NCBI GenBank assembly: GCA_028819845.1
Contig: JAPPKS010000024.1
Location: 1-33,879, forward strand
Direction of reading: 5' to 3'
DNA: 33,879 nucleotides
Source of the DNA: Candidatus Poribacteria bacterium
GTDB taxonomy: Bacteria; Poribacteria; WGA-4E; PCPOR2b
Part shown: one piece after another, positions 8,452 to 16,588 of the stretch
How positions within the stretch are numbered: position 1 is the first letter of the stretch
Layout: every line of letters starts with the position of its first letter
Notes under the pieces: model-generated
Databases searched by the model: none
The model's input: the letters and a program-made list of their open reading frames with translations, nothing else
What the model was told of the DNA's origin: nothing
Program-made: the position numbers and the translations under genes

Positions 8452-9228
8452 CTAGCGCGGGGCTGCTCTAGTTGTAAAGGAATAATTTTCCAATGCAGGA
8501 ATCCCCCCGAAATCGTCTACTCCAATTTTAACATCATATTTTGTAGAATAATCTAACTGCTCAGTGCCGACAAAATCCCAAGTAACAGCACCAGTGCAAC
8601 TTTTGATGCTATCATTTTCAATATGAGCGGGACTCAGTGTTATTTCGGGGGTAATCTCGCAGAATACCATCTCCACTGGTCTGTTCGATACAACGCGAAT
8701 AAACCGTGTGGTTTTCGGGTCAACGTCTTGTCCTATTGGGTAGTATTCAAGGATTGTTGGGGGGCCAAGGTCAACATCAGGCATCCTATACCACCCGACA
8801 TAAGGATGAGGCTGGACATCTCCATTGACGTTCTGAAAATCACGAATGACCATTGAACCTATATTGTCCAGAAAAAATGCTCGGTAGCATTGATTCCATG
8901 TAATGGTATCAGTGGCTTCGGTCTCTTGAAGTTGAATAGTCGCAATATAAGGACTAGTGCCAAACAAGATACGACCTGAGTTTGGGATAATTGGTTCGTT
9001 GAAAGTGATACGAAACTCTTGCGTTGGAAATCCTAGCTTGCTTAGGTTAACGGCTTCAGTGCGTTGAGCACCGGGGGTTGGATTAACTGCTATCACCCGC
9101 GGGGCGTTTCGCTCTGGCGGTTTGTAGATTCCATTTTCATCATCACCACACCCTATGATACCAAGCATAATGACTATAACCATGAGGCTTGTAACATAGA
9201 TAATCGGGTTGAAATCAATGTATTTCAA
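8452..9228 (-). CDS. Lipoprotein with two Ig-like domains
   Basis: About 258 residues. The best start is TTG at 9228, seven bases after GGAGGG; the in-frame TTG at 9243 overlaps that ribosome site. A membrane segment (IIYVTSLMVIVIML) leads to lipobox GIIGC. Two beta-sandwich modules follow: RVIAVNPTPGAQ...FRITFNEPI (about 45-130), which matches the Big_5/SbsA-type Ig-like pattern, and PPTILEYYPIGQDVDPKT...YSFTTRA (about 155-255). Such domains are usually passive surface-adhesion or spacer folds. The gene begins 113 bases after the propeller lipoprotein and precedes the paired small lipoproteins by 18 bases. Function is not known; its place in the cluster suggests an envelope-facing partner. 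Confidence 0.75.
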   Translation of the reverse strand: MKYIDFNPIIYVTSLMVIVIMLGIIGCGDDENGIYKPPERNAPRVIAVNPTPGAQRTEAVNLSKLGFPTQEFRITFNEPIIPNSGRILFGTSPYIATIQLQETEATDTITWNQCYRAFFLDNIGSMVIRDFQNVNGDVQPHPYVGWYRMPDVDLGPPTILEYYPIGQDVDPKTTRFIRVVSNRPVEMVFCEITPEITLSPAHIENDSIKSCTGAVTWDFVGTEQLDYSTKYDVKIGVDDFGGIPALENYSFTTRAAPR

Positions 9229-9341
9229 CAGAGCACCCTCCAAGCTGTCACTTAATTTCTAATTCCCCCCCATGTTGTAACCATAAAGGATTCGGGGTAA
9301 GGAGCGTACATTCCTGACGAAGCTATATCCACCCGCGCTTG

Positions 9342-10382
9342 TTAGTAACGAATCTTTGTCAGACCTTGATTTATAGGTGTCCATAGATCATGTGCACTGG
9401 AATCTGTTCGTCTGCGAAAGATTCCTGCTCTACCCTCTTCTGCGAATGGGTTACCAAATATGCCGGCATACAGGTATTTTTCCGATACCGCTAACGCGGT
9501 GATGGGTAAATCGCGTAATCCCCAATCTTGCCATGAGACACCGTCCGGTGCGTGAAAGACACCATTACTCGAAGTCCCGGCATAGAGTCCGTTAGTGCCC
9601 GGTTCCGCTATCAACGATACAATACTGGAGCCGGATAGCCCCACATGCGTCCAAGAATCGTCGTTTGCCAAGCGAAAAACACCGTCCCGCGTGCCGGCAT
9701 AGACGGTTGTTCCGGAGACCGCTAACGACGTGACATTTTGTTCCGCCAAGTCGGTGTTTACGGGCGTCCATGAATCACCACTGTCAAGCGAGCGAAAGAC
9801 GCCTTCGCCCTCTGTGCCAGCATAGAGTGTTGCATCAGATATGGCTAATGCACTAATCGGCGGGCCGAGCAAAGCTGTGATTAGTCCATCTTTCTGCCAC
9901 TCGCGGTTGATATAATTCCATGTATGCCCGCCATTAACTGAACAGTATAGCCTGCCATTACTCATACCCGCGTAAATGTTATCATCGGATGCCACCAATG
10001 ACACTGGTGATGCTCCCCCCCAGCGTTTTGTCGTGGAGACGGGAGTGTCGGTCTCGGAGATTCTCGCCCATGTGTCGTTATCTTTGTCTAAGCGATAGAT
10101 TCTCGTGGCGCCAGCATAGATGGTTGTTCCGGACACGGCTAACGACTCAACAAAAAATATGCTTCCGATACGCTGCCACGAACGGCTTCCAGCGTCCAAA
10201 CGGAAAACACCGTCGAAATCAGCGGCGGCATAGACGGAATTTCCCGACACTGCAAAATCCTTAATCCAAAACACATCGTATGGCGTATTGTTGGGCGTAT
10301 TGTTCGGCTCCTCCTGATTTATATCCTCACTACAGCAGACAGAGCACAATGAAATGATTAATAAAAGGATATGCCTCATCAT
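9342..10382 (-). CDS. Beta-propeller (BNR/sortilin-like) lipoprotein
   Basis: A 346-residue exported protein starting MMRHILLLIISLCSVCCSED. A cysteine pair follows the hydrophobic stretch, so lipidation is likely although the lipobox is not canonical. The rest is six to seven propeller blades with the repeated pattern LAVSGTTVYAGT...GVFRxxxxxxSWxxV, typical of BNR or VPS10/sortilin-like propellers. AGAGG lies nine bases upstream. The gene starts 19 bases after the stop of Rhs2, the classic immunity position for the Rhs2 C-terminal domain. The propeller is seen directly. Ligand binding is the family's usual role; inhibition of the Rhs2 zincin is inference. Confidence 0.8.
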   Translation of the reverse strand: MMRHILLLIISLCSVCCSEDINQEEPNNTPNNTPYDVFWIKDFAVSGNSVYAAADFDGVFRLDAGSRSWQRIGSIFFVESLAVSGTTIYAGATRIYRLDKDNDTWARISETDTPVSTTKRWGGASPVSLVASDDNIYAGMSNGRLYCSVNGGHTWNYINREWQKDGLITALLGPPISALAISDATLYAGTEGEGVFRSLDSGDSWTPVNTDLAEQNVTSLAVSGTTVYAGTRDGVFRLANDDSWTHVGLSGSSIVSLIAEPGTNGLYAGTSSNGVFHAPDGVSWQDWGLRDLPITALAVSEKYLYAGIFGNPFAEEGRAGIFRRRTDSSAHDLWTPINQGLTKIRY

Positions 10383-10401
10383 AATTGTGTGCCTCTTTTA
10401 G

Positions 10402-13400
10402 TTAAAGTGGATTGGGGTAGTTTGGCAAAGCAACTGGCAGTAGGGCTGGATTGCGGATTTCGGCAAGCACGCGAGTATAGTGTACATTAACCCAAATGCC
10501 CAAAAACGAGAGATCATTCCATGCGGAGGATTGGGTAATTTCCCCGTCGCGTTTAAGTTTTTTAATTTCGAGGTTATGGTAAGCCAGCCAGTTCCAACCA
10601 GAAATCGCGCTTGTAATCGACCCACTGGCAATCCCCCAACTCACAAAAAACCAGTCTTGCACTGCTTGTGCATGTTCCTCGTTTGTGAGTTCTAAGGTGT
10701 CTAATTGTTGGGTTGTATAATCGTAATCCCCATAACTGCGTTCTCGGTGACGGTTTGTCCATCTTTGCCAGATGTGGGTTGCTTCGTGAATAAAAACCGA
10801 TAACCAGCCGAGGCTTTCCTCCGGGTCATAATCGGCATGTAATTTAATGTCAGTGTCATTTTCAACTCGACCGCCTCCCTCCCATGAGGGAGGTTGAATC
10901 TGGACATCTATAATGTCAATCAGGAAATTTCCCACTTGTTCGCCAAACGTGAATATCAAGGCTGACGCCTCAGTACTATTCACAGGGCGGAGACCGAACG
11001 GGTCAATAAACCTAAGCGGATTATTGTAGGCATACGCATACCAGTTGATGCCGTCTCCGGCGGGGTCACGCTGTGTAAATCTGCCGATATACGGGTCATA
11101 GTATCGCGCTGCGTAGTAGTAGAGTTTAACATCGCTCTCATACTCCTTGCCAGTGAATTTTCGCGGCGTGTCGCCTGTGCCAACCTCAGAACGCACAGCG
11201 CCAAATACATCGTACTCGTAGCGGGCAAGCACGTTCTTGTTATCGTCCGTTAAGACGATGTTACTGCCCAGTGCGTTCGCGTGGTGGTATTCATAGCGTC
11301 CCACCCGATTGTTCGCCAAATCCGTTATCTCAGCGTCGCTCAGGGCGCGGTCATAGATTGACACGTCGTCTAGGTAGCCGTGTAAACGAAGTGAACCGAA
11401 ATATCCTATCCATAACGCCTCGTGCGTCGCCACTAGCGATTCGGTCGCCATCGTCGATTCCGACTCTTTAGTTCCGTCAATGAAGATGTTCAAATCACTG
11501 CCGTCGTACCGAGCCGCCACATGCTTCCATTCGTCCCGCGGGATGGTTGTGCCGCTAGTGACAGTCTTAGTCGTGCCATCAAACAGCAAGTCAAATTGCA
11601 GCGCCCCACTGTCGGTAATCCGGAGTTCGTACCCGTTAGTGGGATTCGACTTCTTGACCAAATATGCGCCGTCCGTTGATGAGCGTTTCACCCAGCAGCT
11701 TATGGTGAGCGTATTGCCCACAAGGTCTAAGGCGTCACTGTCAAGCACTATCACGGCATCGTTCGTCCCATCAAAGAGGAGACTGCCACCGTTCTCGGTA
11801 TTCCACATCTGTGATTCGTAGGCGTTGCAATCGCCAAGCGAGCCGTGATGATAACCGTCAATATCGTGGGCAACGCTGCCACTTCCCTTATCGAAATGCC
11901 AGTACGCCACGGCATCGTGTTTACGGCGGTAGACCACTCCATCGGCGCCGTAGAGGTAACTGGCGGTGATTTTCTTGTTTGCGTCCAACTCCAGCACCGG
12001 CATCAAGCCGTCGTAGAGAAAATAGCGCGTCCCGTGACTATCTGCCACTCTCACACGCTGCCCGCCGCCGTCGTAAGCATAGCTTATCGTCTGCGTAACT
12101 GCGTTGTTCCGGGTTTTCTGTATCTGCTTCAACTGCGAGCCGAACCCGTAAGTGAATGCGTCGGAATCCGTGCCTTCGTTCCGTTGGGTCAGGTTGCCCT
12201 CGGCGTCGTAGGTGTAACTCATCGTCGAAAAGTCGCTATCTTCCGGAACAAGCGACCGGTAGGTCAACTGGTTGCTGTCAGCTGCAATCGTGTAGGCGGT
12301 CGTGCCGTCGATGCTGCTTATTTGTGTTAGCCGGTTGTTCGACTTGTCGTAGGTGTAGTCAACCTGCCCGTCTCCGTAGTCGGCTTTGGTCAAGCGAGAG
12401 AGGTTGTCGTAACAATACATGAAGGTTTTGCTCGTACCGCCGGCGCCGGTGTCGTTCCGCACCAGTTCGGTCACGTTCGACTTCACATCGTAACTGTAGT
12501 CGAGCGAACTCAGCACCGTGGCCTCATCTTTCTTGTAGTTCAGCGTGTCCAAACGGTTGAGCGTGTCGAGCGTTCGATGTGCGGTGATGCCGTTCGGGTT
12601 GGTAGCCGTCTTAATGGCGCCGATGTCGAAGTAGTCATAGCTGGCGCTCTTGACAGTCAGCGCATCCGTCACGGAGAGCAGCCGGTTCGCCTCGTCGTAG
12701 GTATAACTCGCATCGTACACCTTTCCGCCACCTGCGGACGGTTGGATGTACATGCGCGTCCGCATTGAGGCGTCGTCGTATTCGTAGAAGGTCTTGTAAC
12801 CCAACAGCGAATTATCTTGGGTCACCACACGGTTGAGCTGGTCGTGGGTGTAGGTATAGGCATACGTCTCCGAGCCGTCGTTGGTCGTCTGGGTCAGCAC
12901 GTTGTTGCCGCGGTCGTAGGTGTAGCCCACGGATTCACCGGTCTTGTAACTGACTTGCGAGACGCGGTTATAAATATCGTAGGTGTTGCTGACGGCGGGG
13001 TCAGTTTCGGTGCCGGTTTGACTCGTCCACGCCTTCGTAACCTGATCCAGCACATTGTAGCGCGTCTCCACCCAATCGCCGTCCGAAAGCGTCTGCTTCG
13101 TCACCCTGCCCAAAAAATCGCGGGTGTAGTTGGTTATCAAGTTGCGGGCGTCTTTCGTCTGCGAGACATCGCCAATCCCGTCGTAGACCGTTGTGGTCGT
13201 GGCGTATGGCGTCGTCCATTCATCGCCGTTGAAACTGTGCGTTTTAACGACGCGGTTCATGGTGTCGTATTCCATCTTAGCCTGCGCAATCAGCGTACCG
13301 GTCTGCCAGTTGGTTTGACGGACTTGCGTCTGGACGACGTTGCCGTTCTTGTCGTATGTCGGTACCGTGTAGAGGTCATCGGCGGCGCGGCGGGTGTATT

Positions 13401-15324
13401 TCAGCTTGCCGTCCTGCCAGTAAGCGTATTCCGTGCGTCTGCCTTGCGCGTCGATATCCGCAGTTTTCAAACCGAGATTCATATCCCATTCCGAATGGGT
13501 TTGGATAATATGCTCTGCGCTGTCCACGGTGACGGTGGTCTTAAACGTGATTGGATAGGCGTGGTGCGTCGCGTCATAGACAGTCTCGACTACCTTCTCT
13601 TGCGTTGTCCCCGGCATGAACGTCGTTTTGGTGCGGTTGCCGTAGGTGTCGTATTCGTGCGTGGTAACAATGTCACGGTCAACTGCGTGGGGTTGAATGC
13701 CGGTATCGGCTTTGCTGCGCTGCTCCGTCAGATTGCCTTTGTCGTCGTAGCTAAACTCCGTCCTGCGGCCCATCGCATCTATCTGCCAGATGGGGCGGTT
13801 ATACGTGGTCTCGTAGTCCGCCCGCCACTTGCGGAACACATTGCGGCTGTCTGTGGGGTCAAACTGTTCCCACTTTGTGGCATTGCCCATCCGACGGTTA
13901 TGGTCTGGATTCTCACCTTCATAGTAGATTCTGTACCGCCATTTCGGAGTGCTGCTGCCGTACACGCCGTAGATGGCTTGAATAACGTTTCTATTTGAGT
14001 AAGACCATTGCGACCGAGAACGCTCCCACCCGGTCCCCGTGTTGGAGTTGCCGCGCTGTGTGATACTGCCGGAACTCACCGTATAGCTGTAATAATACTT
14101 TGTCCGATGCCGCCGCTCTAAGTCGTTGGCGGGCAAATGGTTGTACGTGTGCGCATTATTGTAGCCGGTGCCGCCCCCGTATCGACGCTCGTATACGATG
14201 GCGCCCAGCGTATCACCCGCGGCGGGAACACCCCGGACGCGCACTTTACTGCCTTTGCCGTAATATGTGTCAATTTCGGTGCGGTAGCCCAGCGCATCCA
14301 CAATCGCCTTAATATAGGCAAATTCGCGGTAGTTATTTGAACTCGACAGGTTGTATTCGTAAGTTAGCGACACGGTGCTACCTCGCGGATCGCCCGTCCC
14401 TAGCTCATAAGACACGCCGGTAAGGCAATTATAATACGTATACGAATTGTAGCTGTTCCTGCGGCTATGGCGGGTATAGCTGTAATTGACTGTCTGATAG
14501 ACAGTGGTTAGCGTCTGCGGCGTGCCCGCGCCATACTGAATCTTAGTAACAAAACGCGGGTAATCACGCGGGTTGACAGCGCCTCCTACGCTGTATCCAT
14601 AGAAAAACTTTAGTATTCGACCCAGCGTATCTTCAACCGCGACCAATCGGGGATAACGACCAGTGTTGTGCGGCGTTTCAGGCGACGCTTCGTAATGCAA
14701 CTTCACACTATTGCCGTGCGGATCCGAAATCTCCGTCAACACATACTTCGTGCTGTTGGCAACCTTCTCAAACTTGTGGCGAATACCGCCGTGGGCGGTG
14801 TAGATATACGCCCATTCCGTGCCGGACTGCTCAAACTTCAACTTGGCACGCACGCCAACTTTCGGGGTAAATGTCGCCCGACTCTCCCAACCCGCTGCAT
14901 TGAGGTTTGAACCGGACGCCTCAAAACTTTGTTTCGTTCCGCTGCCCGTAACTATCGTGACCGTATAGGGGCTCCGTACACGAGTGTATGAGTTAGTCTC
15001 TGAGTTCCATGTCTGGGCATAACCAGACCTCGACCCGCTATACCGGACATCCCATTGATAGGAGTGCCGCCATTTATGCCCCAACTCAGCCGTATCATAC
15101 GGCTTCACCCCTTGAGAATTATAAGTCCGCGTAAACGCAAGCCCCAACCCGCGCCCGGAAACAGCCAAATCCGTATGCGAAAAATAGACGCCGCGGGTCA
15201 GCATATTCACGATGCCGTCTATCTCCTGCGGGCGACGCGGTACGGGGTCGCCAAACTGTGCGACGACCGTATTAGAAAAAACCCATAACAACAAAATTAC
15301 TAACGTAAAAATACTTCTTGCCAT
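10402..15324 (-). CDS. Rhs/YD-repeat polymorphic exoprotein with zincin C-terminus (Rhs2)
   Basis: A 1640-residue exported Rhs protein. The ATG at 15324 has AAAGGAGGA six bases upstream. Signal peptide MARSIFTLVILLLW, cleavage near VVA-QFGDP. The shell parallels Rhs1: N-terminal DLAVSGRGLGLAFTRTYNS, YD repeats to about 1135, a LamG-like jelly roll at about 1137-1338, and the RHS core GRFTQRDPAG...NNPLRFIDPFG near 1413-1446. The ~195-residue C-terminus is different. It carries FIHEATHIWQ with HEATH at 1513-1517, followed about 40 residues later by NEEHAQAVQDW, whose glutamate could be the third zinc ligand. This HExxH...E plan matches Rhs-linked metallopeptidase toxins (HEMTHVWQ...EQQA type). 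It probably acts as a protease in the envelope or outside the cell. A propeller lipoprotein follows after 19 bases. Confidence 0.93.
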   Translation of the reverse strand: MARSIFTLVILLLWVFSNTVVAQFGDPVPRRPQEIDGIVNMLTRGVYFSHTDLAVSGRGLGLAFTRTYNSQGVKPYDTAELGHKWRHSYQWDVRYSGSRSGYAQTWNSETNSYTRVRSPYTVTIVTGSGTKQSFEASGSNLNAAGWESRATFTPKVGVRAKLKFEQSGTEWAYIYTAHGGIRHKFEKVANSTKYVLTEISDPHGNSVKLHYEASPETPHNTGRYPRLVAVEDTLGRILKFFYGYSVGGAVNPRDYPRFVTKIQYGAGTPQTLTTVYQTVNYSYTRHSRRNSYNSYTYYNCLTGVSYELGTGDPRGSTVSLTYEYNLSSSNNYREFAYIKAIVDALGYRTEIDTYYGKGSKVRVRGVPAAGDTLGAIVYERRYGGGTGYNNAHTYNHLPANDLERRHRTKYYYSYTVSSGSITQRGNSNTGTGWERSRSQWSYSNRNVIQAIYGVYGSSTPKWRYRIYYEGENPDHNRRMGNATKWEQFDPTDSRNVFRKWRADYETTYNRPIWQIDAMGRRTEFSYDDKGNLTEQRSKADTGIQPHAVDRDIVTTHEYDTYGNRTKTTFMPGTTQEKVVETVYDATHHAYPITFKTTVTVDSAEHIIQTHSEWDMNLGLKTADIDAQGRRTEYAYWQDGKLKYTRRAADDLYTVPTYDKNGNVVQTQVRQTNWQTGTLIAQAKMEYDTMNRVVKTHSFNGDEWTTPYATTTTVYDGIGDVSQTKDARNLITNYTRDFLGRVTKQTLSDGDWVETRYNVLDQVTKAWTSQTGTETDPAVSNTYDIYNRVSQVSYKTGESVGYTYDRGNNVLTQTTNDGSETYAYTYTHDQLNRVVTQDNSLLGYKTFYEYDDASMRTRMYIQPSAGGGKVYDASYTYDEANRLLSVTDALTVKSASYDYFDIGAIKTATNPNGITAHRTLDTLNRLDTLNYKKDEATVLSSLDYSYDVKSNVTELVRNDTGAGGTSKTFMYCYDNLSRLTKADYGDGQVDYTYDKSNNRLTQISSIDGTTAYTIAADSNQLTYRSLVPEDSDFSTMSYTYDAEGNLTQRNEGTDSDAFTYGFGSQLKQIQKTRNNAVTQTISYAYDGGGQRVRVADSHGTRYFLYDGLMPVLELDANKKITASYLYGADGVVYRRKHDAVAYWHFDKGSGSVAHDIDGYHHGSLGDCNAYESQMWNTENGGSLLFDGTNDAVIVLDSDALDLVGNTLTISCWVKRSSTDGAYLVKKSNPTNGYELRITDSGALQFDLLFDGTTKTVTSGTTIPRDEWKHVAARYDGSDLNIFIDGTKESESTMATESLVATHEALWIGYFGSLRLHGYLDDVSIYDRALSDAEITDLANNRVGRYEYHHANALGSNIVLTDDNKNVLARYEYDVFGAVRSEVGTGDTPRKFTGKEYESDVKLYYYAARYYDPYIGRFTQRDPAGDGINWYAYAYNNPLRFIDPFGLRPVNSTEASALIFTFGEQVGNFLIDIIDVQIQPPSWEGGGRVENDTDIKLHADYDPEESLGWLSVFIHEATHIWQRWTNRHRERSYGDYDYTTQQLDTLELTNEEHAQAVQDWFFVSWGIASGSITSAISGWNWLAYHNLEIKKLKRDGEITQSSAWNDLSFLGIWVNVHYTRVLAEIRNPALLPVALPNYPNPL
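10985..15324. repeat. Long imperfect direct repeat, copy 2 (Rhs shell)
   Basis: Partner of 1790-6106. The match ends within a few codons after YAYNNP of the RHS core, where the two genes switch to unrelated C-terminal domains. Confidence 0.85.
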
Positions 15325-15342
15325 GTTGTTCCTCCTTTAAAT

Positions 15343-15418
15343 GCAGTGCCAGTAGCCAGGGGTTAGTAACCCCTAAGACGCTTTTTCTGGCTGCTGGCCG
15401 CCGGCCACTGACCACTGC
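15343..15418. repeat. 76-bp palindromic element between genes
   Basis: The outer arms GCAGTGCCAGTAGCC (15343-15357) and GGCCACTGACCACTGC (15403-15418) are imperfect inverted repeats. Inside is a perfect palindrome AGGGGTTAGTAACCCCT (15358-15374). It almost fills the gap between the upstream CDS stop (15420) and the Rhs2 ribosome site. It could be a small mobile palindrome, or an mRNA structure setting Rhs2 expression apart from the upstream genes. There is no U-tract typical of an intrinsic terminator. Confidence 0.6.
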
Positions 15419-15419
15419 T

Positions 15420-16541
15420 TTATTCCGGAATCGGGGGACTTCCGCCGCCGTTTTCGCCGTTGCCGCCGTTCGTGGTTCCGACCGGTTCTATCAAGTCTGA
15501 ACCGCGATCCTCAAGTATTAACAGCAACGCATCCGCCTGTTCGGTATCGCCGCCGGACTCCGAGGTCTGCACCGCGTTCCACAACGCCAGGTCTATTAAC
15601 CCGTCGAATCGGGTTTGGGCAGCCGTCAATGCCTCGGCACGCTGTCCCTCGTCGTCCGGATGCAATGCGGCAAACACGCCGGAAAACACCGTATCTTCAC
15701 GCACCACGCCGGCGGCTTGTGCGTATAACTCAGAAGCGCGTAACTGCGCCGCCGGTACGTAGAAGCCGTCCTCCTTAATCCACTTCGCCTCAGTCATTAA
15801 CTCTTGCACCTGCATAACATTGGCTTCAATCGCCAACGGGTGCGTCGGGTAGTCTAACAAAAACTGCGCATAAGAGACCGCGTTAGCCGCGGTAAAGGCG
15901 GTGCGTGTCAGTTCCAAAGCGTCAAACCACGCCTCTCCGTCGTTGTGGTTGCAGACACACCACACCCTAAGCTGCGCCGCATCTGCGGGCGGCAACGCAC
16001 TCACAGTCACAGTTGACCAGTCGTTGTCGCCTACCGGCAGCATGCGCGAATCGGACGAGGTGAGTACATCTCCATCTTGGTTGAGCCAAGCTATTGCAAG
16101 ATAGACCTCGCCGTTGTTTGCCACTGTAGCAACTTTACCGGTCAGCGTGTACCACTGAAATCCTGCGCCCTCAATCGCAAGCGCGTCGCTCGACCATCTG
16201 CCGTAGAAATAGCGGGTAAAACCCACAGAGATGCTGCGTTCTCCCAACAAGGCAATTTCGCTGTCCCAATTGTAGTGATGACCAACATCAGGGGCTAACG
16301 GCGTCCAGTTGTCTGGGGCATCGGTGCCCGTCTCGAATGAAGCGTTGAGAAGGTCTACGGCGGCACTCTCCGGTATCGGATTCACTGAATCTTCTTGACC
16401 GGGGTTGACATTTCCTCCTCCACTTGTACCAGTGTTGCCGCCGCCGTTATCCTCTCCGCCGGGAATGCCTTGCGCGTGGAGTGACAAGGACGAAAAAATT
16501 AGGGTCAAAGGTAAAATGATTGTCAAGAAACGAAATAGCAT
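15420..16541 (-). CDS. Secreted protein with jelly-roll (CBM-like) domain
   Basis: A 373-residue exported protein. The start is the ATG at 16541 (MLFRFLTIILPLTLIFSSLSLHAQG, cleavage after HAQ or HA), with GGAGG nine bases upstream; the longer frame to 16622 is not needed. A Gly/Asn-rich linker precedes a module LLNASFETGTDAPDNWTP...WFDALELTRT (about 62-205) with the FE-x-n-W and closing D-x-L-x-L pattern of carbohydrate-binding-module-like jelly rolls. The second half is helical (YAQFLLDYPTHPLAIEANVMQVQELM) and may be a TPR-like or coiled region. The tail is Gly-rich and ends SPPIPE. It lies 47 bases after the pilOP-like gene and before Rhs2, so it may be a substrate or accessory of the secretin apparatus (inference). 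Confidence 0.8.
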   Translation of the reverse strand: MLFRFLTIILPLTLIFSSLSLHAQGIPGGEDNGGGNTGTSGGGNVNPGQEDSVNPIPESAAVDLLNASFETGTDAPDNWTPLAPDVGHHYNWDSEIALLGERSISVGFTRYFYGRWSSDALAIEGAGFQWYTLTGKVATVANNGEVYLAIAWLNQDGDVLTSSDSRMLPVGDNDWSTVTVSALPPADAAQLRVWCVCNHNDGEAWFDALELTRTAFTAANAVSYAQFLLDYPTHPLAIEANVMQVQELMTEAKWIKEDGFYVPAAQLRASELYAQAAGVVREDTVFSGVFAALHPDDEGQRAEALTAAQTRFDGLIDLALWNAVQTSESGGDTEQADALLLILEDRGSDLIEPVGTTNGGNGENGGGSPPIPE

Positions 16542-16588
16542 GGTTAAACCTCCAAAATCGTGTTTAGTGGTTAGTGAAATAATTGTTC

